A stretch of 64,000 bases of DNA. Origin: Ophioderma brevispina (lineage: Eukaryota > Echinodermata > Ophiuroidea > Amphilepidida > Ophiodermatidae). Below, one piece after another: positions 22,547-34,400 of this stretch (within the stretch, counting starts at the first letter, position 1; each line of letters starts with the position of its first letter). Under the pieces are notes generated by a model. That model was not told the DNA's origin, did not search any database, and was given only the letters and a program-made list of their open reading frames with translations. The translations under genes and the position numbers were made by a program. The stretch lies in assembly GCA_023653785.1 (NCBI GenBank), contig JAMKCH010022324.1, forward strand, positions 49,965-113,964. Direction: 5' to 3'.

Positions 22547-22864
22547 CTCGTCTGGCGCCCCTGTCCCTGGGAAGAAGTTTCCGTTGTCATGACGATGCAT
22601 GGACATATAAAGCACATGAGGATCCTCATAAAAGATCTTCTGCGTGGAGTTGCCGTGGTGGACGTCCCAGTCGATAATGAGGATTTTGTTCAGTTTGAGT
22701 TTGAGTCTCAGTTGTTTGGCAGCAATCGCTACCGAGTTGAAGAAACAGAAGCCCATTGCTTGCGAGCTCTCTGCGTGGTGGCCTGGAGGGCGCACTATAG
22801 CTAGACCATTCTTCAGTTCACCCGCTGCAACCTTAAATGCTAGTTCTATGACGGACCCTGTAGC
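22547..22864 (-). CDS. HDAC4: HDAC class IIa exon 10 (active-site exon)
   Basis: 318 nt, exactly 106 codons, phase 0 at both ends. Acceptor 'cttcaatttgtgcag' above 22864; donor GTATGTG below 22547. It reads [87 protein letters not shown]. The paired His of PGHHAE are the charge-relay residues, and Asp and His of DWDVHHGN are zinc ligands. HGNSTQ has Ser where most HDACs have Gly. The match to vertebrate class IIa is continuous, and this exon alone identifies the gene. Confidence 0.98.
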
Positions 22865-23109
22865 CTGCACAAATTGAAGTCGATAGGGGGAAGAATTGTC
22901 ATACAACTTATCGAATCAATAACATTTTTGAAAAGCTAAGGCATTTTTACCATGAATTGAAAATATTAAATATGCTATTCTAAATATGCTTTAGCAAACT
23001 ATCTTTTCAACCTCATTTGTGGTATAAAACAGATAAACATTGTAATGAATGTTAAGAAAGAGCCTGCCAGCTACTGACTAGTCTTTTGCACAGACTGTGC
23101 GCTACATAC

Positions 23110-23204
23110 CATGCGAGCTGCACTGGGTGAATGCAGATCATTCCAGATTGTGTCTGTGTCGACTCCTAAGCCACCACAGTGTAACCATGTGATGGAAGTT
23201 TAAA
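23110..23204 (-). CDS. HDAC4: HDAC class IIa exon 9 (CGGLGVD), one extra base
   Basis: The 3' part reads [19 protein letters not shown] then AARM and ends at a GTATGTA donor in phase 0, matching exon 10. HDAC4 has PCGGVGVDSDTIWNEVHS here. The Cys is a ligand of the structural zinc in class IIa proteins. The likely acceptor is 'ttattcccaag', which is weak. Reading from it in the phase set by exon 8, one surplus G (23185-23186) breaks the frame. Removing it gives 94 nt with phases 1 in and 0 out, exactly as needed, so a one-base insertion or sequencing error is likely. Confidence 0.8.
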
Positions 23205-24073
23205 CTTGGGAATAAATGCTGCCAAAATTCAAAGAAAATAGCATGTGAAAAGCAGTTGCATACAATTGTCTACTTTGATTTGGTTAGATATAATTATCTA
23301 GCTATCCAGCTGATTTTAAAGGGATAAATTGAAAAAAAAAAAGCATCAAAATTTGTATTTGATGGTATTTGTTACTGGCTCCATCAGGGGGGGGATCGCC
23401 CCTTGAGTGTTTCAAAATTTATGGAAAACAGGGGTTTTAAGCAATAAATTGACACACCTAAATGTTGGGTTTTTAAACACAAAATGAGTTCATTTTGTAC
23501 TGTTTTGCCCCCCCCCCCATATGTGTCACCCCTCCTATGATTTTACCCTGGCGCCGCCATGACTGGCGTATATGTGCTCACATAACCTGCAGGTAGTTGG
23601 CTTGAAATCTGTGTAATAAAGACAAAGCAGTATTTTTTATTCCGATTCCGTGATTTCTATACGTGCGTATCAAAATTCTGATTTGAGATCAAAAGAGCCT
23701 TTCCTGGGAATATCCCAGATTTATAAGCGTAATATTGTGCACCATGACCTGTACAGTTTGACCACAAAACACAAACATCATTGATGTTGTTTATTATGTA
23801 CTGCTGTAAACCACAATCAGTAGTTTAATGTAGATTTTGAGACGCCAGCTGCTTGTCTATTTGCGGGAGACAGTATGACAAATTTCATCCAAATACTTTT
23901 TTTTTTCACTACTTGGCATTTTTGGTCCTATATTAAAGTAGTTATATGGAATCGTACATACTTATCTTTGATTTATAAGCTAAAAAAAACACATTTCCAC
24001 ATTTTTTTATTCTCTTGCATTATCGCTGCTAGATCCCTTTAAGTTAACTTTTATGTAGTTTACTTGGATTCAC

Positions 24074-24203
24074 CTGACACACGTCTGACTAATTTTCGGG
24101 TTATATTTTGGATGATTTTGGCTGACTTGTTCCATAGAAGAGCACATAACCTTCACTGTGACATGATTGTAGTTCTTCTAACGTTGCTTTCCGGTTCTTA
24201 CCG
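24074..24203 (-). CDS. HDAC4: HDAC class IIa exon 8 (RKATLEELQ), frame-damaged
   Basis: Acceptor 'tttctctttgttctcaacaaacag' above 24203; probable donor GTGAATC below 24074. The middle reads GKNRKATLEELQSCHSEGY then VLFYGT, equivalent to RGRKATLEELQTVHSEAH...LLYGT of HDAC4. Exon 7 ends in phase 0, but the conserved frame begins one base off at the start (CGGTAAG), as if one base were missing. After YGT the expected NP appears in another frame, about 25 nt later (AACCCG near 24100), following 'agtcagccaaaatcatcc'. The exon is real but has at least two frame breaks, and its 3' end is uncertain. Confidence 0.75.
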
Positions 24204-24293
24204 CTGTTTGTTGAGAACAAAGAGAAATTCAAATGTAATATGTTATCAGTAAAAAGTATCACATTCATTCTAAAAAAAAAATGCCCAGGGTGC

Positions 24294-24647
24294 TTAAAGG
24301 TGCAACAAGAAATTTGGAGGGAACCCTTAATATATGGTCATAAAAAAAAGTTCATTTCATGTAGATTAGACACTCAATAGATTTCTTACCTTGTATTTGG
24401 CTACAGACATGTCTTAAAAGAGAGAAAAAAGGTTATTTTGATTTGCTTATATTTCAATAAAACATAGGCTGAATTTCATATTTGCTCCTACAGAATTGAA
24501 ATTTCACAAATTTTGTACCAAAGAAACATTTCTCAGCTTAATCCTTTCAGATGGGGATATTTTTGATGGAATGCTTCACAAAATCAGTAACTTTCAATTT
24601 TTTAGGGACAACCTGATAGGTGTTGAAATCTCTCGTTGCACCTTTAA
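24294..24647 (+). mobile_element. TTAAAGG-family MITE, copy in intron 7
   Basis: About 354 bp. TTAAAGGTGCAACAAGAAATTT at the left and TCTCGTTGCACCTTTAA at the right are inverted repeats. The interior shares 'tagatttcttaccttgtatttggctacag', 'cataggctgaatttc' and 'agatggggatattttt' with copies at 12689 and 36647. It lies between exons 7 and 8. Confidence 0.85.
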
Positions 24648-25117
24648 TTCGCTCATTCTGGATCTGTGTTTGGACATTTGTCAACTCCAAAGATTCCATT
24701 TTTCCCATATCAGAGAAATTTAAAACTTTAGTGTAATATGATAAAGACACTTATTATGGCACAGACACTAACTTGGTAGAATTCGCTACTGAGGTACACC
24801 TCACATCGCCAGACCATTTCCATCTATAATTTGATTACCACCAAATAGGCAGGCCTCATAACAGTGCGACCTGACATGGAATAATGTAGGTGCAAGAGAC
24901 GCAGTGTGTATATTATGCATGGCACATGCGATTCTGTACAAACGCTCGAGTATATTTGGTTTACTTTTACGCTTAGAAGGATAACAACCGAATAATTTCT
25001 ATCTATTTGGTGGTAATCAAAGTATACCAGAAAATACTCTTGTATTCTAAAGGCTCATATAAGATAATACCCCCACACATGCTGATGTTCAGGATGGTTA
25101 AAAACAATTCCACATGC

Positions 25118-25192
25118 ACGCACCCACCTGCCACTCACACATATGCACATGCTTGCACACACACACATGCACATACATACAAACACAAATAC
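25118..25192 (+). repeat. CA-rich microsatellite beside the exon 7 donor
   Basis: Imperfect (CA)n/(CATA)n tract, 'cacacacacatgcacatacatacaaacaca', ending about 12 bp from the exon 7 splice donor at 25203. In gene sense this is a GT-rich stretch just inside the intron. Confidence 0.85.
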
Positions 25193-25203
25193 ACTAGTCT
25201 TAC

Positions 25204-25454
25204 CTCGCATCTGCTAACAATTTGTGTTTCTTGGAGACGCGCCCAGATACTTTGGAGGCGCCCTGGATGTTCTGGATGGTTGGCGTTGTCTCCACACGTA
25301 CACTGATGTTTAAGCATTAGTGTGTCGTAGGCTAACCCCGTTGTGAACCGGTGCTTGGTAGGTAAATGTTCTGCAGGCGGGATTCCGAGGGGTAATGTGG
25401 ATGACGCGGGGGAGCTTTGAGTTCTTGTTAACGATCTGTGACACGCAAGCATCT
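25204..25454 (-). CDS. HDAC4: HDAC class IIa exon 7 (14-3-3 site and start of deacetylase domain)
   Basis: 251-nt exon. Acceptor 'gttaatcaatcccacag' above 25454; donor GTAAGAC below 25204. It reads [20 protein letters not shown], a short linker, [39 protein letters not shown] and [12 protein letters not shown] matches the HDAC4 Ser632 phosphosite (RAQSSPAS) that binds 14-3-3 proteins and drives nuclear export. HQCTCG...HPEH supplies the Cys and His ligands of the structural zinc specific to class IIa enzymes. Two nucleotides (AG) complete the Glu codon begun by exon 6; exit phase is 0. Confidence 0.97.
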
Positions 25455-25828
25455 CTGTGGGATTGATTAACAACAAACCAATGTAACTAATAATTCAGGT
25501 CAATTTTTATTTCATAAGAGGTAGGATTACGGTTAGGTCAGGTCTACGGTTTAGGTTAATACGTGAGAGTGCCTTGAGGATGGAACAGTAGCAAAATGAA
25601 CTACCGAGAAAATACTAATGCTATACTCATCTGAGCTGATAATTTTCCTCTATCAGAATTTTTTAATTTTTCAAAGAAATTGTTCTGAAGATTTTATCTG
25701 TAGATCTTAGCAGGTCAGGTATCCTTTGAGGGCCTGCTACTGGTGTCCTGGTAACCAGTACTACCTGTCCCAGGGCCGGGTTGTCGGCGGCCAAACCGTC
25801 GCCCCCATCAGGTTTCTAACGAAATCCG

Positions 25829-26060
25829 ATGAGGAGGGTAGCTGGTTACCCTGGTAGAACGAAAAAGAAGATCTACCTACAAGGGCGTCGGCTCTGGAGA
25901 GCTTATGGCGGCCATCCAGCACATTGACGTCAGGAAGGGCATCCGGTCAATTATCTTTTTGCTCCAATAAATCCTCACAGTGTTGCTGTGAATGTGAGGT
26001 GAATCCGGCCACCCCCCCCATTAGCGGGGACAAAACTGGATTTAAAACTTTGGTTTTACT
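25829..26060 (+). repeat. Interspersed SINE-like repeat, copy in intron 6
   Basis: The stretch 'tagaacgaaaaagaagatctacctacaagggcgtc', 'ccatccagcacattgacg', 'ttatctttttgctccaataaatcctcaca' and 'gtgaggtgaatccggccaccc' recurs in the same order at 44340-44560. The segment around 'gaagggcatccgg' resembles motifs seen in many animal short interspersed elements. I see no RNA polymerase III boxes, so the class is uncertain. Confidence 0.75.
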
Positions 26061-26371
26061 ACTACTAATACTTAGCAATTTCCAGAACATGATTGCAATT
26101 AGGACTAGCCTGTCCAATTTAGGTTAATCTATGAATCGTCAACGTAAATTCCCAGAGGTCACAAAACTATATGGAATTAGAAGAATTATTGCTATTCTAT
26201 TACTGTTAATAACGTCCTGGGCATTTCGTAGGGTTGCAACTCTAAACAGGTGCAGTACCCTAAAACTACAATGACCATCGCAGCCAACAAGTACCAGTTA
26301 CGCAATAACCCTTGGGTTGAGGAGATGAGTTCGGACAATTTGCTTCTGTGTGGCAAATACCCATATACTTG

Positions 26372-26450
26372 ATCTCATGCAGGGTTGAATCCGGGACAAG
26401 ATTCAGTGTCCAAGCCGTACCGACTGAGCTAACAGGACCGCATTAAAGAT
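26372..26450 (-). mobile_element. tRNA-like sequence (SINE head or tRNA pseudogene)
   Basis: On the minus strand the sequence starts near 26444 as GCGGTCCTGTTAGCTCAGTC. TTAGCTCAGTCGGTA is a good A box, and GGATTCAACCC follows about 30 nt later as a near-consensus B box (GGTTCRANNCC). Anticodon-arm pairing is poor and no clean acceptor stem closes, so a functional tRNA is unlikely. Confidence 0.5.
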
Positions 26451-26890
26451 GTATCATTTTGCCATGCATTCAACACACGTCGCTTGCCATGTGTAACTTT
26501 CATGTTTGCTTTAGGCTTAAAAAATATTTGTTTACCGGAGGAAAAATATTAGGGTCGGTCGGTCAGATTTCTTTTTTTTTTAAGATGAACTTCACAATGT
26601 TACTCTGAAATCAATAAAACATGCTACTATTTATTTTTAGCAAACATGAAAGTTACATAGCAAAAATCTTTTTCTTTTTTACTTGGTATATAGTTGTTTT
26701 GTTGTCTTATCTTGATGTGTTTTTCATCCTTTCTGTTGGTAAAAAAAAGTTTTTAATTGTGACTGAAAATCGTGGATTGTTCGGCATAATTTTTTTAATT
26801 TTGTGCTAATTTGCTAAAGAATTTTTGAGACGGCAGGTTTTTTTATGGTCGGCCGGGTTATGGCAAACAACTTTCATTTTTTTGCCTTAC

Positions 26891-26947
26891 CTGCTTCTGA
26901 CAGACGTAACCTTCCGAGTGACTGTTGTCTCAGAGTTCCTCTTGTTC
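26891..26947 (-). CDS. HDAC4: HDAC class IIa exon 6 (small, one base short)
   Basis: 57-nt exon. Strong acceptor 'ttctttcttttttgtcgttaccatag' above 26947; donor GTAAGGC below 26891. From phase 0, set by exon 5, it reads EQEEL and then hits TGA. The frame that joins exon 7 reads LRQQSLGRLRLSEA. Together they give EQEEL/LRQQSL, matching EQELLFRQQALL of HDAC4. One missing base near 26931-26935 (CTCTG for CTCCTG) explains both halves. The exit phase (GCA G joined to AG) makes Glu with exon 7. It belongs to the helical region before the deacetylase domain. Confidence 0.82.
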
Positions 26948-29900
26948 CTATGGTAACGACAAAAAAGAAAGAATGCAAAAATACAATGAAACTGTCTGGA
27001 ATGCAAATTAATAATAAAGATTTCAATTATGTCCCTGTGAACAGCCTGAAATTATGTATTTAATGGAATGATACCACATTCTACACTTCGTCCGGCCTCA
27101 ACTAAGGAGTGACGTAATCGCATTCATGCAGCCGTAAGCGTCCGAATCGCAGTAAGTGCAGCCATAATTGTGAGCGTGCAAAGTCGCCATGCGTGATAAA
27201 CCTGCACAATACCTGTCCGAAAGCTATGACATCACTCCTAGTTCAAAAACCAGACGGGATTATATATGGTGTTCACCTCAATTTTTCTTGAGGATGAAAT
27301 TTTTATTTGTTATTAATGAACTTAAAAAAACTAGGGGGCCACACTTTACGGAAATCTCCTAATGTCTTCTTTAAGTTAATAGTTTTTAATCCTTGTACCT
27401 TACTGGAAGGTGGGGTAATCATCAAAGTGAGTGGGGGGGAGCCTCTTATACTGTACTGTGTAAAACTAGTACACCAAGAAATGCCTCTAGCACCAAAGTT
27501 TTTCAAGTATTGCCCGAAAAAACCTTTTTAAGTTGAATTTGTTTCTTTCTTAATTTGTAAAAAAAAAATCCAGTAAAAAAGGGATAATTTGTTTTTAATT
27601 TGATGTTTTGATAGAATTACCTTTACCCAGTAAAGTTTTGTAACACAAAATGATTTCAACAATTTTGCAAGGGCATGTGCATCATGACATCCAAAGGAAC
27701 AAGGTGTTGGGAATGTGGTACTTATTTGGTATCATTGGATAGAAGAGACCATGTACAGCTATACAAATTCATAGGATTTGATATGGAAAATCTAGGGGTT
27801 GCAATGTTCAACTCTTTCACTGGTTAGACAAGGGTGTTGTTAATAAGCCATTCCAAGAACACCACATTGCATGATCAAATGTCTCCCAACAGTCAATTGT
27901 AGGTCAAACCATACGGCGGTGCGGTAAGTACGTAATTCCTGGTTATAAAATTAAACAAAAAAAAAAATTGAATGAAAAAACTAGTGTTTGAAAAATCTCA
28001 AGACTGGAAAATACAGAAAACAAAGGCATTGTGGGAAAAAATAGATGCGCCGTAGAGATTGCGTGTTAAATTTTCCGTGTCTGTGAGTACCGCAAAGTTA
28101 CCCGACAAAAAAGGTTAAGTTTTCACTAGGTTCCTATAGGTTCAGACCCAATTACGATACATTATTAAAAAACAAAAATAGTAACAGACCCTCTGATGCA
28201 AAACTTCCATAGAACCCCTCTGTTTTCCGGAGATATTTGAGTTTAGTTTCATTTACACACATTCTCTGACGGGACTAATAATGTTAATCTCTCACACAGT
28301 ACTAATTGATATTATCTTTCACAGTCTGTGACACCAGGATACAACTTTCCGGATCCGCGGTAGTCACCACCCAGAGCAGAAACATAACTACTAAGAAGTC
28401 ATGCAATGGAATTGAATGCATGACAACGACTACAGCCTGGACTAACACCGTGCTTGTTGGAAGCCACCACACCGTATTGCATGGGATCCCTTCCCTTGCT
28501 CCAGTGGATATTAATTTCTCATCCCACATGGATTTTGCTAAACTTATAAACTTTCAGATTACACAAATTAGTAATCTTGGAGGATAGTGCCGTGCATTTG
28601 TCAGATCGTTTCTCGGGTTTCATAACAGAAAGCACCCAAAATATATCCATTTTGTTTGAAGTCGGGCCAAAGCGGAAGTCCACCTGCTGGCAAGTAGGGT
28701 TTTTAATACGCGTTTGTATCCGTGCCAATGCGACGCTGCCAAAAGCACTGTTTATAGGGTGGCTCCTTGTCAACGTATATATCTAAACTCGTCTGGGATC
28801 TTTCTCAAGAAACTTAAATTTAGTTTGGATGAGATACCTGCAAGTTATGAAATGGTGAATCACATGACCACAAGCATATGGGACCCTATTATGCATGTGG
28901 CTAATTCCCAACACAACCCGTGTTCCAGGACCATATCTATGCTGCCAATATAGATCAGCATTACAGGGATTAAGACTAACTTAGATTTAATGTTTTTGGC
29001 AAGACGTAAGACTTCTTACTAACATTGGTACTCTATTCACTGTCAGTGATTATTGAACTGCTTAGTAACCGGCCCGCACCTGGGCTTGAACACCTGAGGT
29101 CAAACACTTGTCAAGAGTACAGAGCCATGCCCCAAGTTCGTGGTGCCATAATCAAGGTCAGGTCAAGATTTTGCCTGAAGCCAGTTGCTAGGAAACGGGG
29201 AGACTTGAAGTCGCAATATGCTAGCACGGTTAACCAATTAATTTGGAAGAGATTAAAGGGCCATGATCCAATCGCTAATAGCCTCGCTAAAATGCCTACT
29301 TTACAGCACAACCATGTTTACAGCTTCTTACTAAAGTTGCTACCTCAGCCAACCTAACATTCAACTCGCTAAATAAACTCCACACCTCTGTCAACTCCCC
29401 ATTTCATACCTCACTGCAGCCTAGACCCAATTATCAAGTGTTTTTGTGTTTCTCAGGGCCACCTTGTTATCAGTTGATTCATATTTCAAAGCAGCCAACA
29501 CAAGTGATTCAATTTTAACCCCTTGGGCACTGCCACCTATAATACAATCTGTCTGAAGGGCTCATTACAGGACACAACATGAGATAGCCCTCTAGTAACC
29601 AATCAAAATGGTTCTTCTATATCTCTGTGTAAACAATACTACCATTCTTACAGAATCCCGATTTGATTTGCTCTTTATGTGATATTACCTTCCAAGTAAC
29701 CAATCAAAATAGTTCTTATAAGCTGATTAGATAAGCAGGTAGAACCCAGGGGTTAATAGCTGACCTTCTATTGTGCTAGATGAATCATCAGATTTTTAAT
29801 TCAACTCTTGGCAGGAAAATAACGATTGTCCATGAAGAAGCCACAGCTAGCCAAAATAACTGAACTGGCTAAACACATCAGCCAATATTACCTAAACTGT

Positions 29901-31316
29901 TTATATAAAATAAATACACATTACCAAAACTGTACTCTGCAATCTATAAAGGTCCCACGTCTTAGAGTGTAGCCATTCATAATACATATCGGAATTTCAG
30001 GAAATTCCTGGCAAAACGTCAAGCGGAAGAAACCCGAGCCAACTCGCCAATTAGGTAGAAGCTGAGAAGCTTCCCCATCTTGGGTTTAAAATAAGGAATG
30101 ATGCACGCCTACATACCCATGTTATTCCCCGAGTTTATACTGTTATCCGAAACCACCAACTGTCAACAATGGATTGTTAAGCAGGTGTGAAAATTTGCAT
30201 AATTTTATTTCTGTCCAGTAATTAAGACTGGATATTGCGCAATACATATCTGATGTAATATCTATGTTAATTTGCTCAAGACCTACTACATTTTATACTA
30301 CTTTGGGATTGTTCTATTAATTGTACTAAGCGAAGCCCAGAGGCAGCAAAACCGGAAGTCAGCGAATGTGTCCCTCTACTTCTGAGGGCAAATTTAAAGT
30401 GTCCCATTAAAACGCGAAGAAACAAACACTTTAAAAAGTTCTGCAGTGTATGTTGGAGACGGTCTTATCTGACACATTTAAATCAAATTATTGGAAAATT
30501 AGGTTAAAGACTACCCTATTACAAAATTGTTTAATAATGAGAATGAAGATATAACTTATACGGCTGGCACCATCTTGCCCAACTAATTCAGACTTTGCAA
30601 TACCATCATTTTGCAGAAACTGTGCCAGCTAACAGTGAATAAGGAAAAAGAAATATTATTTACTAACCTGGCCCAGGTCTAATTTAGTGTTTTTAATTCT
30701 TAATTTTTTTGGATTTTAGCCAACTGCAGTTGACAACCATTCATAGTCTTATTAATAATTTGATGGACACTTTGAATACACTTGTGACCACGCAGCATGC
30801 TATTCTGTAGTCCGACGCAAACTTGGACCAACACCCAATGCATTGCGAGGTGAGATGACCATCGGGTTCATGCAAGCGTGTTTGATTCTGTCCAACAGAT
30901 TCTTAATCAGACTGTTAATGACACTATCAGCGATTTATCAGAAAGGGTCAAAATATTTGAAATTTGCAGGAATAGGTTAAAAGTGAAGGATAACTCTGTA
31001 GAATTCTCATAAGTTACTTTTTCCAGCTGTAGAATTGACAGAAAAGGAAGAAAACAGCAGTGTTCCAAGAAACGGTCCTCCATTCAATTATGTGTTGTAG
31101 TAAGTGTCTGTACGGACAGTAATTACTAAAATTTCAGATTTTGTCCATATTAGGTTGCTTCTGGTCTGATCATTTGCAGGGTATGTTAGGATACCCGTAC
31201 TTGTTACATATATGCAAAAATCTGATTTTTGATGATTTTTTCGATTTTCTGATTTAGAAAATCACTGATAGTGCCTTTAAGCAAAGAGCTTTCAGAACAC
31301 ATGTGCCCTTCCTCAC
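26948..31316. other. Intron 5 (no gene recognised)
   Basis: 4.4 kb between exons 5 and 6. The longer plus-strand frames (for example 28306-28587 and 29025-29357) show no family signature. The stretch holds one copy of the 'taaccaatcaaaat' repeat (29553-29750) and, at 30880-30925, a 45-bp segment shared with 53395-53440. Confidence 0.6.
29553..29750 (+). repeat. Interspersed repeat with paired 'taaccaatcaaaat' motifs, copy 1
   Basis: Matches 38085-38265 in the same order: 'tacaggacacaac', 'agtaaccaatca', 'ccattctcaca/cttaca', 'gatattacct.ccaa.taaccaatcaaaatagt'. It carries two or three CCAAT-like sites on the plus strand. Its origin is unknown. Confidence 0.7.
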
Positions 31317-31481
31317 CTGTTGAAGTGTAAGTCTTTCTGCCTCTTCCTCATCCTCTTCTTCTATTTCAATGGGTTCTTGTTTGATCTCTGTAATATCCCT
31401 GAGGTGGGGTGACCCACTCTTACTGCGTGGAGACAGATTCTCTGCCGTCTCAACGGGGCTCTTCTCGCCCATACCACCTTC
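31317..31481 (-). CDS. HDAC4: HDAC class IIa exon 5 (SUMO-type motif)
   Basis: 165 nt, 55 codons, phase 0 at both ends. Acceptor 'ttctctcaaaaaagttacag' above 31481; donor GTGAGGA below 31317. It reads EGGMGEKSPVETAENLSPRS, then HLRDITEIKQEPIEIEEEDE, and ends AERLTLQQ. IKQEPIE with its acidic tail matches the HDAC4 sumoylation motif (VKQEPIESDEEE, Lys559), a negatively charged-residue-dependent SUMO site. Several Ser-Pro pairs precede it. The exon is disordered and acidic overall, typical of the linker between the regulatory and catalytic halves. Confidence 0.93.
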
Positions 31482-34400
31482 CTGTAACTTTTTTGAGAGA
31501 AAAAAAATACAAGAAAGAATGCAGAGTTAGGATTTGACACTTAAATAAGATGGAATAAGGAAGGAGTTGGGTGATAAGAATGTGGGACCTTTTCCTGTAA
31601 GACGGCTTCTCGGGTCTCCTCACATCCATTTCTTTAACTTAAAGACCAAAGTTTTCCGTTTTACAGAAAACAGAGAAAATTTACGGAATTGCGAGTTTAG
31701 AACACGGTTTTGGACTTTTTGGAGAAAAAACCTGGGATTTTTCCAGTTATCTCCCGATTTTTGACGCAAAATAATGGTTCAAATTCATCCTACCACTAAT
31801 TTCAGTGTCAAAATGCATTAAAATCTCATGAAATTCTGGCCCAAAATTAACTTAGTAAGCTCATTATCGCCGATTTCACTCAAATCGTCGGTAAATCTAA
31901 TGCAAAATTCGGCATACTTCCCGTCATGCCTGTGTGCAAGTGTATGCCTTGTTTCTGGTGTGTTTCTAGATTATTTAATGTTGTGTTTTAATTTAAGAAA
32001 ATCAAAATGTTTCCCTAGAATGGCACAAATTAAGGGTTTTAATTAGAAAACGGATAAGAAAATGGAATCGGCGATTTAAAAAACAGGAAACTTTGGTCTT
32101 ACTTTAACTATTTCTCTTCTTGGAGAAAACATAAAATGTTTGCACTGTGCTAGGATTTGAGACTATAATGGAATATAAATGAACCCGCCTCTCTAGGGAA
32201 AGATAAGAAAGATGATAATACTGGTTTCTTATTCTTTCTTGAGAATGAACCAAATTATCATAAAATCTTACAACTTCTTGAGTCGGAAATTAAAGGAAGA
32301 TCTAGATGCATTTTAAATGAAAGTGCCATGCATAACCTCAACTTTGGGTTTTAAATTAATCACTTAAAGAAAGGCCTCCTCCTTTTAAGCAAAAAACAGC
32401 AAAAGTTTTCTCTCTCGCGAGACTTGGCTTTTTGCCAACTTGCATCAGCATAATAATGATCGATCTTCCAAGCACCTTAAAGATAGTAATTTCTCCCCTA
32501 CATTTTTTCCTCTTAGAGATGTTGACAAGAACACTTCTACCAGGCTAAGACTTTAACCCCAACTTCAGGATAAAGTAAGCCAAAACATAGTTAGTCTCCA
32601 TCAAAAGACACCACTACACCACATACGCCTTATTTCCATGCGATTTCCCTTTTTCTCTCAATCATTCCCTTTTCTAAATGATTGGATAACTAACTTTGAA
32701 ACAGCTGTCAATACTTGAGGATTATTCCCATCACTTTACCATCTGCTCTTAGTTGTTTTTCACCTCAGGTGTATAGCAACAAAGAGGTCTGAGTAGATAC
32801 TGCCTAGGGTTTTGGTGCAAATGGTGGATATCCCAATATGACATACTATGAAATAAGCATGAGCACTTTGATTGTATTGAAGTATTCACAAATACTGCCT
32901 TATGCTTTATTCGGTATCATGCAGAGGATGTAACAGAGGAGTAGGTCCCCGTTTCCTGAAAATCCAAATTCGAACCGACGGGAAGTCTCCAAATTTTTTA
33001 GCGTAGCATCTGGTGAAGTTCCGGGGAACATATTTTCTTACGTGATCTATAGGTTACAAGACCCTTCTCTAAATAAATTGGTACTTAACACTTCTGGGGT
33101 TGATGCAGGTTTACCTTTTTGCAATTACACTTTGACTCATAAATTTGGAAAAAAAAATTAAATAATTTTTGTTTTTTTACATTTCCAGATTTTTGTTTTT
33201 TATTTATGCCAGAAATCCGGACATTTCCGGAAACGTTACTCTCTGATTTTTGCGATCATATCAGGATTTCCGAACCAATTTGCTTTGTTTTTTTTGTTTT
33301 AGCAAAACAAATTTAAACCTTCTGGAGCATTGCTTCAAATTTAGACCCAAACATTCCAACATTCAAAACTCACAACATTTTATGGGCAATATGGTCCGGA
33401 TCTTAACAAAATTTGTGAAAACCTTGACTGTAAAAAACATTCCTTATAAACAGCAAATTTCTCGCAAGCTATGTCACTGGTGAGATATCAGCAGGGCACA
33501 TTTTTCTATTTGGTGAGTAATTTCAAATCCATGCATCTACCAATTCGCCACAGTTAATAGACAAATATTTAGGTTCTACAAAACTTGTGGAAAAAAGAAA
33601 ACTCAAAACTCGCAAAAAATTTCTATATGCACAGTATGATTCAGGGCAGTATGAGTATCTCGCCACCAGGTCCATTTCAGAGAGTAACATAATTGGTCTG
33701 TAATCAGCTTGATGTACCTATATACCACGGCTGGCCAATATAAAAATGTTGTTTCCTGGAAATATTATCGCATCCTGGAATAAGTAACAGTTCCAAAATA
33801 TAGATCCCGATCGGCAGGAATGGCACATAACTGCGACAAAGCCAACGTCACCTGCTAGTTATATGATGCACATTTCAAATCATATGGGGACGTTTTGGAT
33901 AATAAGAAGTTTCACATTGGTATCATAACAGGAATGGAATCAAATCTCCCAAATAAACGCAGCATACAAAACGACACCTGCTTTACTGCGTACTTTCAAT
34001 GATTGAGAGGATATTTTTATGTTCTAACGGATGCTGGCGCATTGATAATCTAGAAGAGATTTCATTTATACTCTGGAAAACCATTGTACCAATTTTGGAT
34101 ATAGAAGATTTCATATGAAGATGTTCATGTGTCTTTCTTCTGCTATTTGTATGAATAAAAGTGGCGCATATTTGTCACTTTGTTTTCCTTTCTTTTTAAG
34201 AGCAAAAGGTACAATTATGTTAACCGGTAAAACTTGGCTGCCAATAATCCAGATAGAAAATGGATATTTGTTCCATTACAACATCTCCGTGGCTTGGGGG
34301 GGTGCAAATCTTTTGAAAAACTATGAAGGTTTTTGAGATGTATTTTGCAATCTTGGCACCAATTTTGTTTATAATACAATCTAAGCTGGGTTTCAAAGAG

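Noticed and set aside
25829..26060. Retrotransposon coding fragment
   Set aside because: The repeated segment has no open frame conserved between its two copies and behaves as a non-coding repeat.
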